From Streptomyces canus (GTDB lineage: Bacteria > Actinomycetota > Actinomycetes > Streptomycetales > Streptomycetaceae): a stretch of 64,000 nucleotides of DNA. Location of the stretch: assembly GCF_001514145.1 (NCBI RefSeq), contig NZ_KQ948666.1, positions 322,279-386,278 on the forward strand, given 5' to 3'. Under the pieces are notes generated by a model. It had not been told where the DNA came from, made no database searches, and saw only the letters and a program-made list of their open reading frames with translations. How positions within the stretch are numbered: position 1 is the stretch's first letter; each line of letters starts with the position of its first letter. Of this stretch, positions 1 to 8,604 are shown piece after piece. Made by a program: the position numbers and the translations under genes.

Positions 1-575
1 AGCGACAGCACGGACACCGTGGCGCCGATCAGCGCGCAGAACATGTCCCACTGGGTGTCCCACACATCGCCCTGCGTGGCCAGGAAGGCGTCCGCCGCCT
101 GACCCCCGGTCACCGCGGCCGCCCACTCCAGCATCTCGAAGACGGCGCTGAAGGCCAGACACGCGCACACCGTCAGCGGCGCCAGCCAGCGGCTGCCCCG
201 CAGCGGTGAGGTGCGGCAGAGCAGTTCCCGCACCAGGACCGCCGGCACGAAGCCCTGCATGAGATGGCCGAAACGGTCGTACGGATTGCGGTCGAGCCCG
301 AAGGTGTCCCGCACCCAGTCGCCGAGCGGGACCTCGGCGTACGTGTAGTGGCCGCCCACGATCAGCACGAGCGCGTGGACCGCCAGCAGACAGCACAGCA
401 GGCCGGTCAGCGGGAAACGGCGCCACGTCAGCACGATCAGCGGCAGGCCCACCAGGACCCAGACGGTCTCCAGGAACCAGGTGGTGCGGTCGCGCGGGCC
501 CCAGGCCGACAGGGCGAGCGCGGCGAGCACGGCCCAGGCGAGCAGGACCGGCAGGGGCCGTCGCACAGCGGTCAT
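1..575 (-). CDS. YjdF/DUF2238-family integral membrane protein (partial, C-terminus off the window)
   Basis: Translating back from the ATG at 575 gives a hydrophobic protein of at least 191 residues that runs off the left edge. An AAGGAG ribosome site lies six bases before the ATG. Visible landmarks are several membrane segments, a central HYTYAEVPLGDW stretch followed by NPYDRFGHLMQG, and a later FEMLEW acidic/aromatic motif within a helix. This pattern is typical of the YjdF (DUF2238) inner-membrane family, whose biochemical role is unknown. The gene points away from the SsgA-like gene's stop, about 100 bases downstream of it. The family call is by motif memory, and the missing C-terminus cannot be judged. 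Confidence 0.75.
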   Translation of the reverse strand, partial: MTAVRRPLPVLLAWAVLAALALSAWGPRDRTTWFLETVWVLVGLPLIVLTWRRFPLTGLLCCLLAVHALVLIVGGHYTYAEVPLGDWVRDTFGLDRNPYDRFGHLMQGFVPAVLVRELLCRTSPLRGSRWLAPLTVCACLAFSAVFEMLEWAAAVTGGQAADAFLATQGDVWDTQWDMFCALIGATVSVLS

Positions 576-681
576 GAGGTGCTCCTTGTCGTCGGAGCCC
601 TCATCGTCGGGGCAGGGGGCCGACGCCGGCATGAGTACGGCTACTCAGCCCGCGTGCGCATCAGGCCCGTCCTGCTCGGGC

Positions 682-1119
682 TCAGCCTCCCGCGATGACC
701 GAGGCCAGGAAGTCGTCCACGCGGACCTCCTCCTGGCCCGGCGGCACGATCTCGCGGGTCTCGCGCAGGAAGGACGCCAGCGCCGGGGCCCAGGCGAAGA
801 CCACGGCGTGCTGGCGGCCCCCGTCGGCGCGGGCGTCGCCGTAGAACTCCATGCGGAGCTCCTCCCAGACGCCGGTCGAGACGGGGCTGAGCCGTACGTC
901 CCCGATTCCGACCGGACCGCGCAGGCCCTCGGCGAGCATCTCCCGGTCCAGCCGCCACCGCGCCAGCACCCGGCCGTCATGGCTGAACACTGCGGTGACG
1001 GCGAACGGGTCCGCCGCGTCGTAGCCCAGGTGGGCGAGCACGGGGCACCGGCCCGTGCCGCCCGCCTGCAGTTGCACGACCAGAGTCTTGTGCGCGGTTC
1101 TGGGGACGAAGGAGTTCAC
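682..1119 (-). CDS. SsgA-like protein (SALP), sporulation/cell division regulator family
   Basis: A 145-residue protein of the actinomycete SsgA-like family, small cytoplasmic proteins that control septum placement and cell-wall remodelling during sporulation. The diagnostic core is PVLAHLGYDAADPFAV near residue 25, followed by LAEGLRGPVGIGDVRLSP and a C-terminal FLRETREIVPPG segment. I chose the GTG at 1119 because a GGAGG lies seven bases upstream; an in-frame ATG farther up at 1167 has no such site. It is not an obvious SsgA or SsgB orthologue, so no symbol is given. A SigB-type promoter match sits about 40 bases upstream, suggesting stress or developmental control. Confidence 0.88.
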   Translation of the reverse strand: MNSFVPRTAHKTLVVQLQAGGTGRCPVLAHLGYDAADPFAVTAVFSHDGRVLARWRLDREMLAEGLRGPVGIGDVRLSPVSTGVWEELRMEFYGDARADGGRQHAVVFAWAPALASFLRETREIVPPGQEEVRVDDFLASVIAGG

Positions 1120-1156
1120 CTGAAGGCCTCCGGGAAGAGCGACGTGTCGCCCTCTA

Positions 1157-1180
1157 GTACCCCTCACACGCCCAAGATGC
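1157..1180 (-). promoter_or_regulatory. Candidate SigB-type promoter of the SsgA-like gene
   Basis: Read on the minus strand, GCAT (1180-1177), a 14-base spacer and GGGTAC (1162-1157) match the Streptomyces SigB consensus GNNT-N14-16-GGGTAC/T. Transcription would begin near 1150, leaving a leader of about 30 bases before the GTG at 1119. The -35 half carries little information, so the call rests mainly on GGGTAC and position. Confidence 0.4.
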
Positions 1181-2236
1181 TCAGCCGTCCGGGTGATTCC
1201 CCTTCGCGGTGCGCAGGGCGGTGATGCACGAGGCGATGGCCTGCTGGAGTTCCTCCAGTTGCTGGACCATGTCGTCCTCGTAGAAGTCCTGGGCGTCGTC
1301 GAAGGTCAGCTCCTCGAACACCTTGGTGGCCTTCTGGAGGCTGTTGTAGAACCTCGTACGCCGTTCCTGGACCCGGAGTTCGGGGTCGGCCTCCACGGCC
1401 TCGGCGACCAGGGACTTCATGGTGTCGAAGGCCTCGGCCGCCCACTCGCCGGTGTCCTCGTCCTCCTCCAGTTCCTCGAGGAGGGACAGGTGCCGCTCGG
1501 CCTCCTGGCGCAGGTCGACGGGTGCGTCGATGGTCTGCCCGGCCGGGGTCCTGACCTGACCGGACTCGGCGATCTGGCGGACGTAGCCGATCCGGTCGGC
1601 CGCTCGGCTCTCGGTGGCCACGGCCTTCTTCAGGTCGTCCGTGCGCACCACGTCCCGGGCCAGCGAGGCCTGGAGGTCCGGGTCCTCCTTGATCCGGTCG
1701 AGGAGTGCGCTGCGCGCGGCCCGGGCGGTGGAGGGGTCGGCGAGGATGGCGGCGCGCAGTGCGGTCGGGTTCTCGGCGACCTCCAGGGCCTTGGTGGGCC
1801 GGATGCCCTCGGCCTCGGCGGCCTCGGCGATGGCGGTGCCGCGCTCGGAGCCGGCGCTGTTGCGGGAGACGTAGTAGTCGAGCCACACGTCCGCGTCCGG
1901 CAGTTCCACCTCCTGGCCCGGCGCCAGCGCCTCGAAGTGCGGGACCATGCCGTCGTCGGCGGCCCGGTCCCAGGCCTTGTAGTAGCGCATGACGCGCTCG
2001 GGCGAGCAGCCGGCGAGCTGGGCGAACTCCTTCGCGGACACCTTCGGCGTCTCGTCCGCGCTCTGGCCGCCGGGCCGCACGCTGCGCGCCACCATCAGGC
2101 CGAAGGCCCATCCGCCGGTCCGCGCGTAGACACCGAACTCTCGGGCGTCCCGCGCGACGAGGTCGGACAAGGGCGCGCCGGACGTCTCGACCGAGGCCTC
2201 GGAGGACGTGTCGGACGGGTCGATCGCTAGGGTCAC
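1181..2236 (-). CDS. Conserved protein of unknown function with an HTH-like segment
   Basis: A 351-residue soluble acidic protein that I do not recognise as a named family. Residues about 45-75 (VSAKEFAQLAGCSPERVMRYYKAW) read like a helix-turn-helix, similar to site-specific DNA-binding helices of actinomycete regulators. The remainder is long, charged and helical, with a Glu-rich stretch (LEELEEDEDTGEWA). No signal peptide or membrane segment is seen. The GTG at 2236 is preferred over an upstream in-frame ATG because AGGAGA lies seven bases before it. The stop is immediately upstream of the promoter region of the SsgA-like gene. DNA binding is inference only. Confidence 0.7.
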   Translation of the reverse strand: MTLAIDPSDTSSEASVETSGAPLSDLVARDAREFGVYARTGGWAFGLMVARSVRPGGQSADETPKVSAKEFAQLAGCSPERVMRYYKAWDRAADDGMVPHFEALAPGQEVELPDADVWLDYYVSRNSAGSERGTAIAEAAEAEGIRPTKALEVAENPTALRAAILADPSTARAARSALLDRIKEDPDLQASLARDVVRTDDLKKAVATESRAADRIGYVRQIAESGQVRTPAGQTIDAPVDLRQEAERHLSLLEELEEDEDTGEWAAEAFDTMKSLVAEAVEADPELRVQERRTRFYNSLQKATKVFEELTFDDAQDFYEDDMVQQLEELQQAIASCITALRTAKGNHPDG

Positions 2237-2329
2237 GGGTGCTTCTCCTGGGCAGGCTCGTTCGGACCGCACGATGTGCGGGTCGGAAGCCTATTGCACC
2301 CTCGGGTGCCGCCGGGGAGGTCGGCCCGC

Positions 2330-3301
2330 TCAGGCGAACGCGTCGCGCAGCGCGGGCAGCAGCGTCTTCGCCGACCAGTCCAGGAACTCCGGTTGCGAGT
2401 CCCCGCCGATCTGCACCAGGGCGATCTCGGTGAAACCCGCCTCCGCGTACGGCCGTACGGCCTCGACGAAGTCGTCCGGGTCGTCGCCGCAGGGAATCGA
2501 CTCGGCGACATCGTCGGGCGTGACGAACTGGGTGGCCGCCTCGAAGGCATCCGGGTGCGGGAGCTCGGAGTTGACCTTCCAGCCGCTGCCGAACCAGCGG
2601 AACTGGGAGTGCGCCCGCTTGATCGCCGTGTCCCGGTCGGGGTCGTAGCAGACGGGCAGTTGCCCCACGCGCGGCCTGCCCTCGCCACCGTGCCGGTCGA
2701 ACGCGTCGAGCAGGCCCGCCTTGGGCTCCGTGGCGATGACCAGGTCGGCGAGGCGGCCGGCCAGTTCGCAGGACTGTTCGCCGGAGACGGCCAGGCCGAT
2801 CTGCGGCGGCTCGTCCGGCAGGTCCCACAGCCGGGCCGACTCCACGTCGAAGTGGTTGCCGCGGTGGTTCACATGGCCGCCCCGGAACAGCGCGCGGATG
2901 ATCTCCACCGCCTCTTCGAGCATCTCGTGCCGTACGTCCGCCGAGGGCCAGCCGCCGCCCACCACATGCTCGTTGAGGTTCTCGCCGGAGCCGAGCCCCA
3001 GCCGGAACCGGCCCTGTGAGAGCAGCTGCATCGTCGCCGCCTTCTGCGCCACCACCGCCGGGTGGTAGCGGAAGGAAGGACAGGTCACGTACGTCATCAG
3101 CGGAATGCGGGAGGTCGCCTGGGCGGCCGCCCCGAGCACGCTCCACGCGTACGGCGAGTGACCCTGCGACCGCAGCCACGGGAAGTAGTGGTCCGAGGTC
3201 ACCGAGAAGTCGTAGCCGGCCTCCTCGGCCCGCACCACATGGCCGACGAGCTCTCGCGGGCCGGCCTGCTCGGTCATCATCGTGTATCCGATTTGCACCA
3301 T
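2330..3301 (-). CDS. LLM-class F420-dependent oxidoreductase (G6PDH-like subfamily)
   Basis: A 323-residue flavin/F420 TIM-barrel enzyme of the luciferase-like monooxygenase superfamily. The opening MVQIGYTMMTEQAGPRELV, the VTSDHYFPW strand, the TYVTCPSFRYHPAVVAQ segment and the GLGSGENLNEHV motif match the F420-dependent glucose-6-phosphate-dehydrogenase-like family of actinobacteria. Length is normal. The true substrate cannot be told from sequence; many members act on hydride-accepting secondary metabolites or sugars using coenzyme F420. It is divergent from the serine hydrolase at 3388, so the two share an 86-base intergenic region. Confidence 0.85.
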   Translation of the reverse strand: MVQIGYTMMTEQAGPRELVGHVVRAEEAGYDFSVTSDHYFPWLRSQGHSPYAWSVLGAAAQATSRIPLMTYVTCPSFRYHPAVVAQKAATMQLLSQGRFRLGLGSGENLNEHVVGGGWPSADVRHEMLEEAVEIIRALFRGGHVNHRGNHFDVESARLWDLPDEPPQIGLAVSGEQSCELAGRLADLVIATEPKAGLLDAFDRHGGEGRPRVGQLPVCYDPDRDTAIKRAHSQFRWFGSGWKVNSELPHPDAFEAATQFVTPDDVAESIPCGDDPDDFVEAVRPYAEAGFTEIALVQIGGDSQPEFLDWSAKTLLPALRDAFA

Positions 3302-3387
3302 GGGTGCCGAGTCCCCGGTGACCGGAGGGGAAAACGGGCTTCCCAGGCCCTCTCGATCAAGGCCGGTGGACGAGGCAGGATGCGCGT

Positions 3388-4815
3388 ATGAGTTCCCTGC
3401 CCACGAGCACCCCCGCGGCCCAGGGCGTCGACGCCGCCGGCATACAGGCCTTCCTCGATGCCCTCGAAGCCGAACCGCACCTCGAGCCGCACAGCCTGAT
3501 GCTGCTGCGCCACGGCCATGTCGTGGCCTCGGGCTGGTGGGCGCCGTACGCTCCGGACCGGCCCCATCTCCTCTACTCGCTCAGCAAGAGCTTCACGGCC
3601 ACGGCCGCCGGGTTCGCCCTCGCCGAGGGGCTGATCCGGCTGGACGACCCGGTGATCTCGTACTTCCCGGAGTTCGAGGCCGATGTCACCGACCCGCGCA
3701 GCCGCGCGATGCTCGTACGGCATGTGGCGTCTATGGCCAGCGGCCATCTCGAGGAGACACTGGACCGGGCACGCGCCCAGGACCGCGACGAGCTCGTCCG
3801 GGGCTTCCTGCTGGTGCCGCCCGACCGGGACCCGGGCACCGTCTTCGCCTACAACCAGCCCGCCACCTACACCCTCGCCGCGATCGTCCAGCGCGTCACG
3901 GGCGAGAAGCTCACCGAGTACCTGCGGCCCCGGCTGTTCGACCCGCTCGGTATCGGCGAGGCGGCCTGGATCCCCGACCGCAGCGGCCGCGAACTCGGCT
4001 TCAGCGGGCTGCACGCCACCACCGACGCCGTCGCCCGGTTCGGCCAGCTGTATCTGCGGCGCGGGGCGTGGGAGGGCGAGCGGCTGCTGCCCGAGTCGTG
4101 GGTGACCGAGGCGACGCGCGTCCAGATCGCGCACGAGGCACCGCCGGTGGACGGCTGGTCGGACTGGGAGCAGGGCTACGGCTTCCAGTTCTGGATCTCG
4201 CGGCACGGTTACCGCGGGGACGGGGCGTACGGGCAGTTCTGCGTGGTGCTGCCCGAACAGGACGCGGTGCTCGCGATCACCTCGGAGACCCTGGACATGC
4301 AGAAGGTGCTGGACCTGGCCTGGGAGCATCTGCTCCCCGCGTTCGGGGCCGACCCGCTGCCCGGCCGTGAGGCGGCGGACGCGGCTCTGGCCGACCGTCT
4401 GACACGGCTCGCGCTGCCGCCCGCCGAGGGCAAGGCGACCCCCGCGGACCGGGCGGAGGACTGGAACACCGCCTTCACTCCCTACGGCGGTGCCTGCGCC
4501 GACCAGCCGTCCCTGAGCGCGGTCGAGGTGGACCCGGGGGGCCGCGTGACGCTGGTCGACGACGGCGACCGGCTGGAACTGGGGCTCGGAACCGGGGAGG
4601 CCGGCTGGACGGTGGCCGATGAGCCGGTGCCCGTCGCGGTGAGCGGCGGCTGGACCGACGCGGAGACCCTCGCCGTCGACGTGGCTTTCCTGGAGACACC
4701 GCACCACCTGCTGGTGACGTGCTCGCTCGGGGACCGGACGTTCAACGCGCGCTGGCGCACCCAGCCCCTGCACGTGGGACCGCTGCGGCGGATGCGGGCG
4801 CCGCGCTCAGTCTGA
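3388..4815 (+). CDS. Beta-lactamase-fold serine hydrolase (class C/EstB type)
   Basis: A 475-residue hydrolase of the serine beta-lactamase/D-Ala carboxypeptidase fold. The nucleophile motif SxxK is seen in LLYSLSKSF (residues about 67-72), followed by a Tyr motif in FAYNQPATYTL. No signal peptide or membrane segment is visible, so it is probably a cytoplasmic esterase or amidase rather than a beta-lactamase. The C-terminal 120 residues form an extra beta-rich domain. The start has AGGA seven bases upstream. Its last nine bases overlap the stop of the convergent pseudokinase gene, leaving no room for a terminator between them. The substrate is unknown. Confidence 0.83.
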   Translation: MSSLPTSTPAAQGVDAAGIQAFLDALEAEPHLEPHSLMLLRHGHVVASGWWAPYAPDRPHLLYSLSKSFTATAAGFALAEGLIRLDDPVISYFPEFEADVTDPRSRAMLVRHVASMASGHLEETLDRARAQDRDELVRGFLLVPPDRDPGTVFAYNQPATYTLAAIVQRVTGEKLTEYLRPRLFDPLGIGEAAWIPDRSGRELGFSGLHATTDAVARFGQLYLRRGAWEGERLLPESWVTEATRVQIAHEAPPVDGWSDWEQGYGFQFWISRHGYRGDGAYGQFCVVLPEQDAVLAITSETLDMQKVLDLAWEHLLPAFGADPLPGREAADAALADRLTRLALPPAEGKATPADRAEDWNTAFTPYGGACADQPSLSAVEVDPGGRVTLVDDGDRLELGLGTGEAGWTVADEPVPVAVSGGWTDAETLAVDVAFLETPHHLLVTCSLGDRTFNARWRTQPLHVGPLRRMRAPRSV

Positions 4816-6441
4816 GGGGACGTGGAGGGTGCTCAGGAAGGTGTCCAGGGCCATCTGGTTGGTGTCGTCGTTCCAGTCGGCCGCCGGGGTCGTCCAGCGC
4901 AGTGAGTAGCCGCGGCCCTCGCCGATGAGGAAGCCGCGGCCGAAGGTGCGCACCCGGGTGCCGTCGACGTCCTCGATCCACTGCATGTCGGCGGCCTCGC
5001 GGCCCTGGTAGGTCGTGGCGCGGATGTCACCGAGGCGCTCGTAGCCGGGGTTGTCCTCCAGGCCCGGTTCCACGTCGTCGCGCCACACGGCCACGGCGTC
5101 CGTGCCGACGGCCTTGCTGTAGGTGATGGCGAGCGTGCGCGGGTCACCGGAGGCGCCGAAGGTGACGCGGTACGCCAGGTCACCCTGGCGTTGGGTCTCC
5201 AGCGGCTTCCATCCCTTGGGCAGGGCGACGGAGAAGCCTTCGGGGGAGTGGTACTCGCTGTATCCGGACGGCAGCCCCGTGCCCGCGGTGGGAGAGGCCG
5301 TTCGGCTCGGCGTGGGCGTGGGTGTGAGCGTCGCGGGCGGTTCGACGCTCTCGTCGGTGCGGCTGCCGGGTGCGGTGACCGACGGGGAGGGGGCCGGAGG
5401 CGGTGGGGCGGGAGCGGAGGCGGAGGCCGACGCGGACGGGGCGGGCGCCTCACCCGTCGTCGCACCGTCGCCGCCGGGCAGCGCCTTGGTGACCGTGAGG
5501 ACGGCGGCGGCCACCGTGACGACGGCCAGGGCGGTCCCCGCGATCAGGAACCGGCTGCCGCGGCCCGGGGCCACGCCGTGCAGGACGCGCAGCCGGGACC
5601 TGGATTCCTCCGGCGGGACCGAGTCGGGATCTTCGTCGAGAACCCGGAGGAGGGCGCCCCGCACGGCCGTGCGGCTCAGCCGCTCCCGGGAGTCCTTGCG
5701 CAGCAGCCCCTGCACGGTCTGGGTGAGGGGCCCGGCGCGCACCGGCGCCCGCAGCGGCAGCCGGTCGACCCCCTTCAGGGTGGCCGCGGGCCGGTCGCGG
5801 TCACGGAAGGGCGGACGTCCCTCGACCAGCGTGTAGAGGATCGCGCCGAGCGCCCACAGGTCGGCGGCCGGCCCGATGCGCTCGTCACGGGCCTGTTCGG
5901 GGGAGGCGTACGACGGTGCCGAGAGCCGGGGGGCGAGGGTCGCGCCGGCCAGGCCCCAGCCGGTGACGACGACGGAGCCCTGGTGGTGCACGAACACCTG
6001 GCCCGGGCTGAGTTCACCGTGCGTGATGCCCTCGCCGTGCGCCGCCTCCAGCACCTCCAGCAGCTCCAGGCCGATGCGCGCCGCCCGCACGTGGTCGAAC
6101 GTCCCCTGGCGGCCGAGGAGTTCGCCCAGCGGGATGCCGTCGACCGGCTCGGTGACGGTCCACAGGGTGTCCTCCTGCGTCACGGCGTCCACGACCGCGG
6201 CGATCCGGCCGGGGGAGAGCACCCGCATGGTCTTGGACATCCGGACGACTCCCGCGGCGGTGCGCAGCGAGGTCTCCTCGTCGGTGCCGGCCGGCAGACC
6301 GATCTCGGTGAGCAGACAGGGGCGTTCGGTCGAGACGTCCTCGCCGTACCAGCAGGTCCGGTTCGTCTCGCGGTGCAGGATGTCCAGGGGCCGGTACCGT
6401 CCTGCGACCAACTCGTGTGTGGAGACGTGCGCCTTGACCAT
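4807..6441 (-). CDS. Membrane-anchored serine/threonine pseudokinase
   Basis: A 544-residue protein with an N-terminal kinase-like domain (about 12-270), one membrane helix (about 298-318), a Pro/Ser/Ala/Thr-rich stalk, and an extracytoplasmic domain (about 370-540, beginning near YSEYHSPEGFSVALP). The kinase domain has lost catalytic residues: HRD is HGE (141-143), the following Asn is Gln148, DFG is GWG (161-163), the beta-3 Lys position reads Thr45, and the Gly-rich loop is absent. The structural YASPEQ and DLWALGAILY motifs remain. It is therefore probably a scaffold or sensor, not an enzyme. The ATG at 6441 is chosen over one six bases upstream because GAGGG then has normal spacing. Confidence 0.85.
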   Translation of the reverse strand: MVKAHVSTHELVAGRYRPLDILHRETNRTCWYGEDVSTERPCLLTEIGLPAGTDEETSLRTAAGVVRMSKTMRVLSPGRIAAVVDAVTQEDTLWTVTEPVDGIPLGELLGRQGTFDHVRAARIGLELLEVLEAAHGEGITHGELSPGQVFVHHQGSVVVTGWGLAGATLAPRLSAPSYASPEQARDERIGPAADLWALGAILYTLVEGRPPFRDRDRPAATLKGVDRLPLRAPVRAGPLTQTVQGLLRKDSRERLSRTAVRGALLRVLDEDPDSVPPEESRSRLRVLHGVAPGRGSRFLIAGTALAVVTVAAAVLTVTKALPGGDGATTGEAPAPSASASASAPAPPPPAPSPSVTAPGSRTDESVEPPATLTPTPTPSRTASPTAGTGLPSGYSEYHSPEGFSVALPKGWKPLETQRQGDLAYRVTFGASGDPRTLAITYSKAVGTDAVAVWRDDVEPGLEDNPGYERLGDIRATTYQGREAADMQWIEDVDGTRVRTFGRGFLIGEGRGYSLRWTTPAADWNDDTNQMALDTFLSTLHVPSD

Positions 6442-6535
6442 GGTCATCCCTCGCTGAACCCCTGGCTCTCACCTTTCACAGAGGTACGGCGGGTGCGGCG
6501 GGGTCCGTTCAATCAAATCGTCAACCGATGGAATC

Positions 6536-6572
6536 CGCTTTCTGGTTGCTCGCTTTCTGACTTACAAGTCAG
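6536..6572. promoter_or_regulatory. Perfect palindrome and paired direct repeats upstream of the pseudokinase gene
   Basis: CTGACTTACAAGTCAG at 6557-6572 is a 7-base inverted repeat around AC. It is preceded by two copies of CGCTTTCTG (6536-6544 and 6551-6559) offset by 15 bases. The block lies in an AT-richer 150-base gap between the dehydratase stop and the pseudokinase start. It is most likely an operator for the pseudokinase transcript. A weak terminator for the dehydratase is possible, but no T-run follows. Confidence 0.35.
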
Positions 6573-6599
6573 TAGAGCGAACGCAGTCGAGCACTTCTC

Positions 6600-7559
6600 T
6601 CACCGCAGCCCGAACCGCCCGGCCCAGGCCATGACATCGGCGGTGGTCGCGTTGCCGCCGCACACCACGAGGCCCAACCGGCAGTCGTCGCCGACGCGCT
6701 CCAGCACCCGCCGGGCGGCGGGCAGAAGACATCCGGCCGCCGGCTCGCCCCACACCTTGGCGTGGTCGGCGAGGTCGAGACAGCCCTGCACGGCCTCCCG
6801 GTCCGGGACCACGAGGACCTCGGTGACCAGAGCGGCCACATGGTCGTACGTCAGCTGCGAGACGGACGGGGCGCTCAGCGTGGACACGAGGGAGGACAGC
6901 ACGACCGGCACCGGCCCGCCCGCGGCGAGCGCCCGGGACATGGCCTCGGCGCCCTCGGTCTCCACACCCCAGACCCTGACACCCGGACGTCGTGCCCGCA
7001 GCGCCGCCGCGACTCCGGCGATCAGGCCGCCGCCCCCGACGCTGACGAGGACGTCGGTGAGGTCGCCCGCGTCGTCGGCGAGTTCCAGCCCGACGGTCCC
7101 CTGCCCCGCGATCACCAGGGGGTCGTCGAAGGGGTGGACCAGTGTCAGCCCCTCGTCCCGCAGCCGGTTCACGAGCGAGAACGCACCGTCCATGTCGTCC
7201 GTCAGCCGCAGCGACGCCCCGGCCGCCGCCACGATCTCCACCGACCGGGCGGGCGCCGAACGCGGCATGACCACCGTCGCCTTGACGTCGAGCGCCGCCG
7301 CCATGTGGGCGAGGGCGATCCCGTGGTTGCCGCCGCTGACCGCCACGACCCCGGCCGCCCGCTCCGCCTGACTCAGCGACAGCAGCTTGGCCGTCGCCCC
7401 ACGCGCCTTGAACGAGCCGGTGCGCTGGAGCAGTTCGAGCTTGACGGTGACGGGAGCACCGAGCAGCGCGGACAGACCGGGGCTGGGCAGGGTCGGCGTG
7501 CGGACGACATGGCCGGCGATCAGCCCGGCCTGCTGCTCGATGTCCGTGATCCCGATCAA
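6600..7559 (-). CDS. Threonine/serine dehydratase, PLP-dependent fold type II
   Basis: A 319-residue PLP enzyme of the threonine/serine dehydratase-racemase group that converts threonine or serine to the 2-oxoacid plus ammonia. The PLP lysine lies in GSFKARGA (about residue 54), followed by the substrate loop SGGNHGIALA and the phosphate-binding GGGGLIAG. It lacks the C-terminal regulatory ACT domains of biosynthetic IlvA, fitting a catabolic or racemase-like enzyme. The best start is a TTG at 7559, six bases after AAGGA; no ATG or GTG fits better. It is separated by about 70 bases from the isoprenyl synthase upstream and may be co-transcribed with it. Confidence 0.85.
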   Translation of the reverse strand: MIGITDIEQQAGLIAGHVVRTPTLPSPGLSALLGAPVTVKLELLQRTGSFKARGATAKLLSLSQAERAAGVVAVSGGNHGIALAHMAAALDVKATVVMPRSAPARSVEIVAAAGASLRLTDDMDGAFSLVNRLRDEGLTLVHPFDDPLVIAGQGTVGLELADDAGDLTDVLVSVGGGGLIAGVAAALRARRPGVRVWGVETEGAEAMSRALAAGGPVPVVLSSLVSTLSAPSVSQLTYDHVAALVTEVLVVPDREAVQGCLDLADHAKVWGEPAAGCLLPAARRVLERVGDDCRLGLVVCGGNATTADVMAWAGRFGLR

Positions 7560-7629
7560 GACGGTTCCTTCCGGCGGGGAGAGCTCTTCTCGAACCCTGT
7601 CCCGACGGCCGGCGCCGGTCAACTCGGCA

Positions 7630-8604
7630 TCAGAGATCACGCCGCAGCAGGTAGTCCAGCAAAGGCCGCAGCTCGTACGCCGTCTCCGCCAAGGCCATAC
7701 GACGGTGGGCCTCGGCGAGCGCCGCCGACCGGCCCCCGCACTCCTCGACCAGGTCCGCCATCTCCTGCGGGGGCCCGTCCGACTCCAGGAGCCGCACCAG
7801 ACGTGCCGCCGCAGATGTCGGTGAGTCGAGCGCGGCCAGTACCGGGAAGGTCTTCTTCCGCTCCCGCAGATCGCCGTGCACCGGCTTGCCCGTGACCAGA
7901 GGATCGCCCCAGATGCCCAGGACGTCGTCGACGATCTGGAACGCGACCCCCAGATGCCGCCCGGCCCGGTCCAGGGCGGCCACCGTGGCGGGGGGCGCCC
8001 CGCCGAGAGTGGCGCCCAGTGCCGCCGCGCAGCCCAGCAGCGCCCCGGTCTTGTGCTCGGCCATGGCCCGGTACTCCTCCGGCCGCACCCGCTCCGGCCC
8101 GGTCCAGGGGCGGGTGGCGAACAGGAGGTCGTCCGCCTGCCCCCGCACCAGGTCGGACAGTGCGGCGGACAGGAGCCGTACGGCGTCGGAGCCGGCGCCG
8201 GCCAGGGTCTCGACGGCCAGCGCGAACAGGGCGTCACCCGCGAGCACGGCCGGGCCGGTGCCGTACGCCTTCCACACCGTGGGCCGGCCCCGCCGGGCCG
8301 GGTCGCCGTCCATGATGTCGTCGTGGAGCAGCGAGAAGACGTGCACCAGTTCCACCGCGACCGCCGCGGGCACCCCGGCCCGCCCGGGCGCACCGGCCGC
8401 CTCGGCACCCAGTACGGCGAGTGCCTGGCGCACCCCCTTGCCGCCGGACGCGACGGCCGGGGCGCCGCCGACCTCGCACCAGCCGAAGGAGTAGGCGGCC
8501 ATCTCGCTCACCCAGGGGTGCAGTCGGCCGACGGCCTCCTGGAGCGCCGGCTGGACCAACAGGCGGCAGCGGGTGAGGACTTCCGGAGTGGCGAGCGTGG
8601 TCAC
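7630..8604 (-). CDS. Isoprenyl (farnesyl/geranylgeranyl-type) diphosphate synthase
   Basis: A 324-residue all-helical trans-prenyltransferase. The first Asp-rich motif is DDIMD (95-99, in LLHDDIMDGDPARRG) and the second is FQIVDDVLGIWGD near residue 220, followed by DLRERKKTFPV. These bind Mg-diphosphate and allow successive addition of isopentenyl diphosphate. Chain length cannot be fixed, but the small residues just before DDxxD suggest C15-C20 products. The GTG start has GGAGG seven bases upstream and overlaps the stop of the TPR gene (GTGA), so the two are translationally coupled. No terpene cyclase, phytoene synthase or P450 lies nearby, so the product's fate is unknown. Confidence 0.9.
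   Translation of the reverse strand: MTTLATPEVLTRCRLLVQPALQEAVGRLHPWVSEMAAYSFGWCEVGGAPAVASGGKGVRQALAVLGAEAAGAPGRAGVPAAVAVELVHVFSLLHDDIMDGDPARRGRPTVWKAYGTGPAVLAGDALFALAVETLAGAGSDAVRLLSAALSDLVRGQADDLLFATRPWTGPERVRPEEYRAMAEHKTGALLGCAAALGATLGGAPPATVAALDRAGRHLGVAFQIVDDVLGIWGDPLVTGKPVHGDLRERKKTFPVLAALDSPTSAAARLVRLLESDGPPQEMADLVEECGGRSAALAEAHRRMALAETAYELRPLLDYLLRRDL

Noticed and set aside
1164..3179. Long minus-strand frame of 671 codons
   Set aside because: It overlaps the better supported hypothetical and F420 oxidoreductase genes in another frame and is Arg/Pro/Gly-rich without motifs.
3388..4815. True beta-lactamase
   Set aside because: No signal peptide, and the motifs are common to esterases and peptidases of the same fold.
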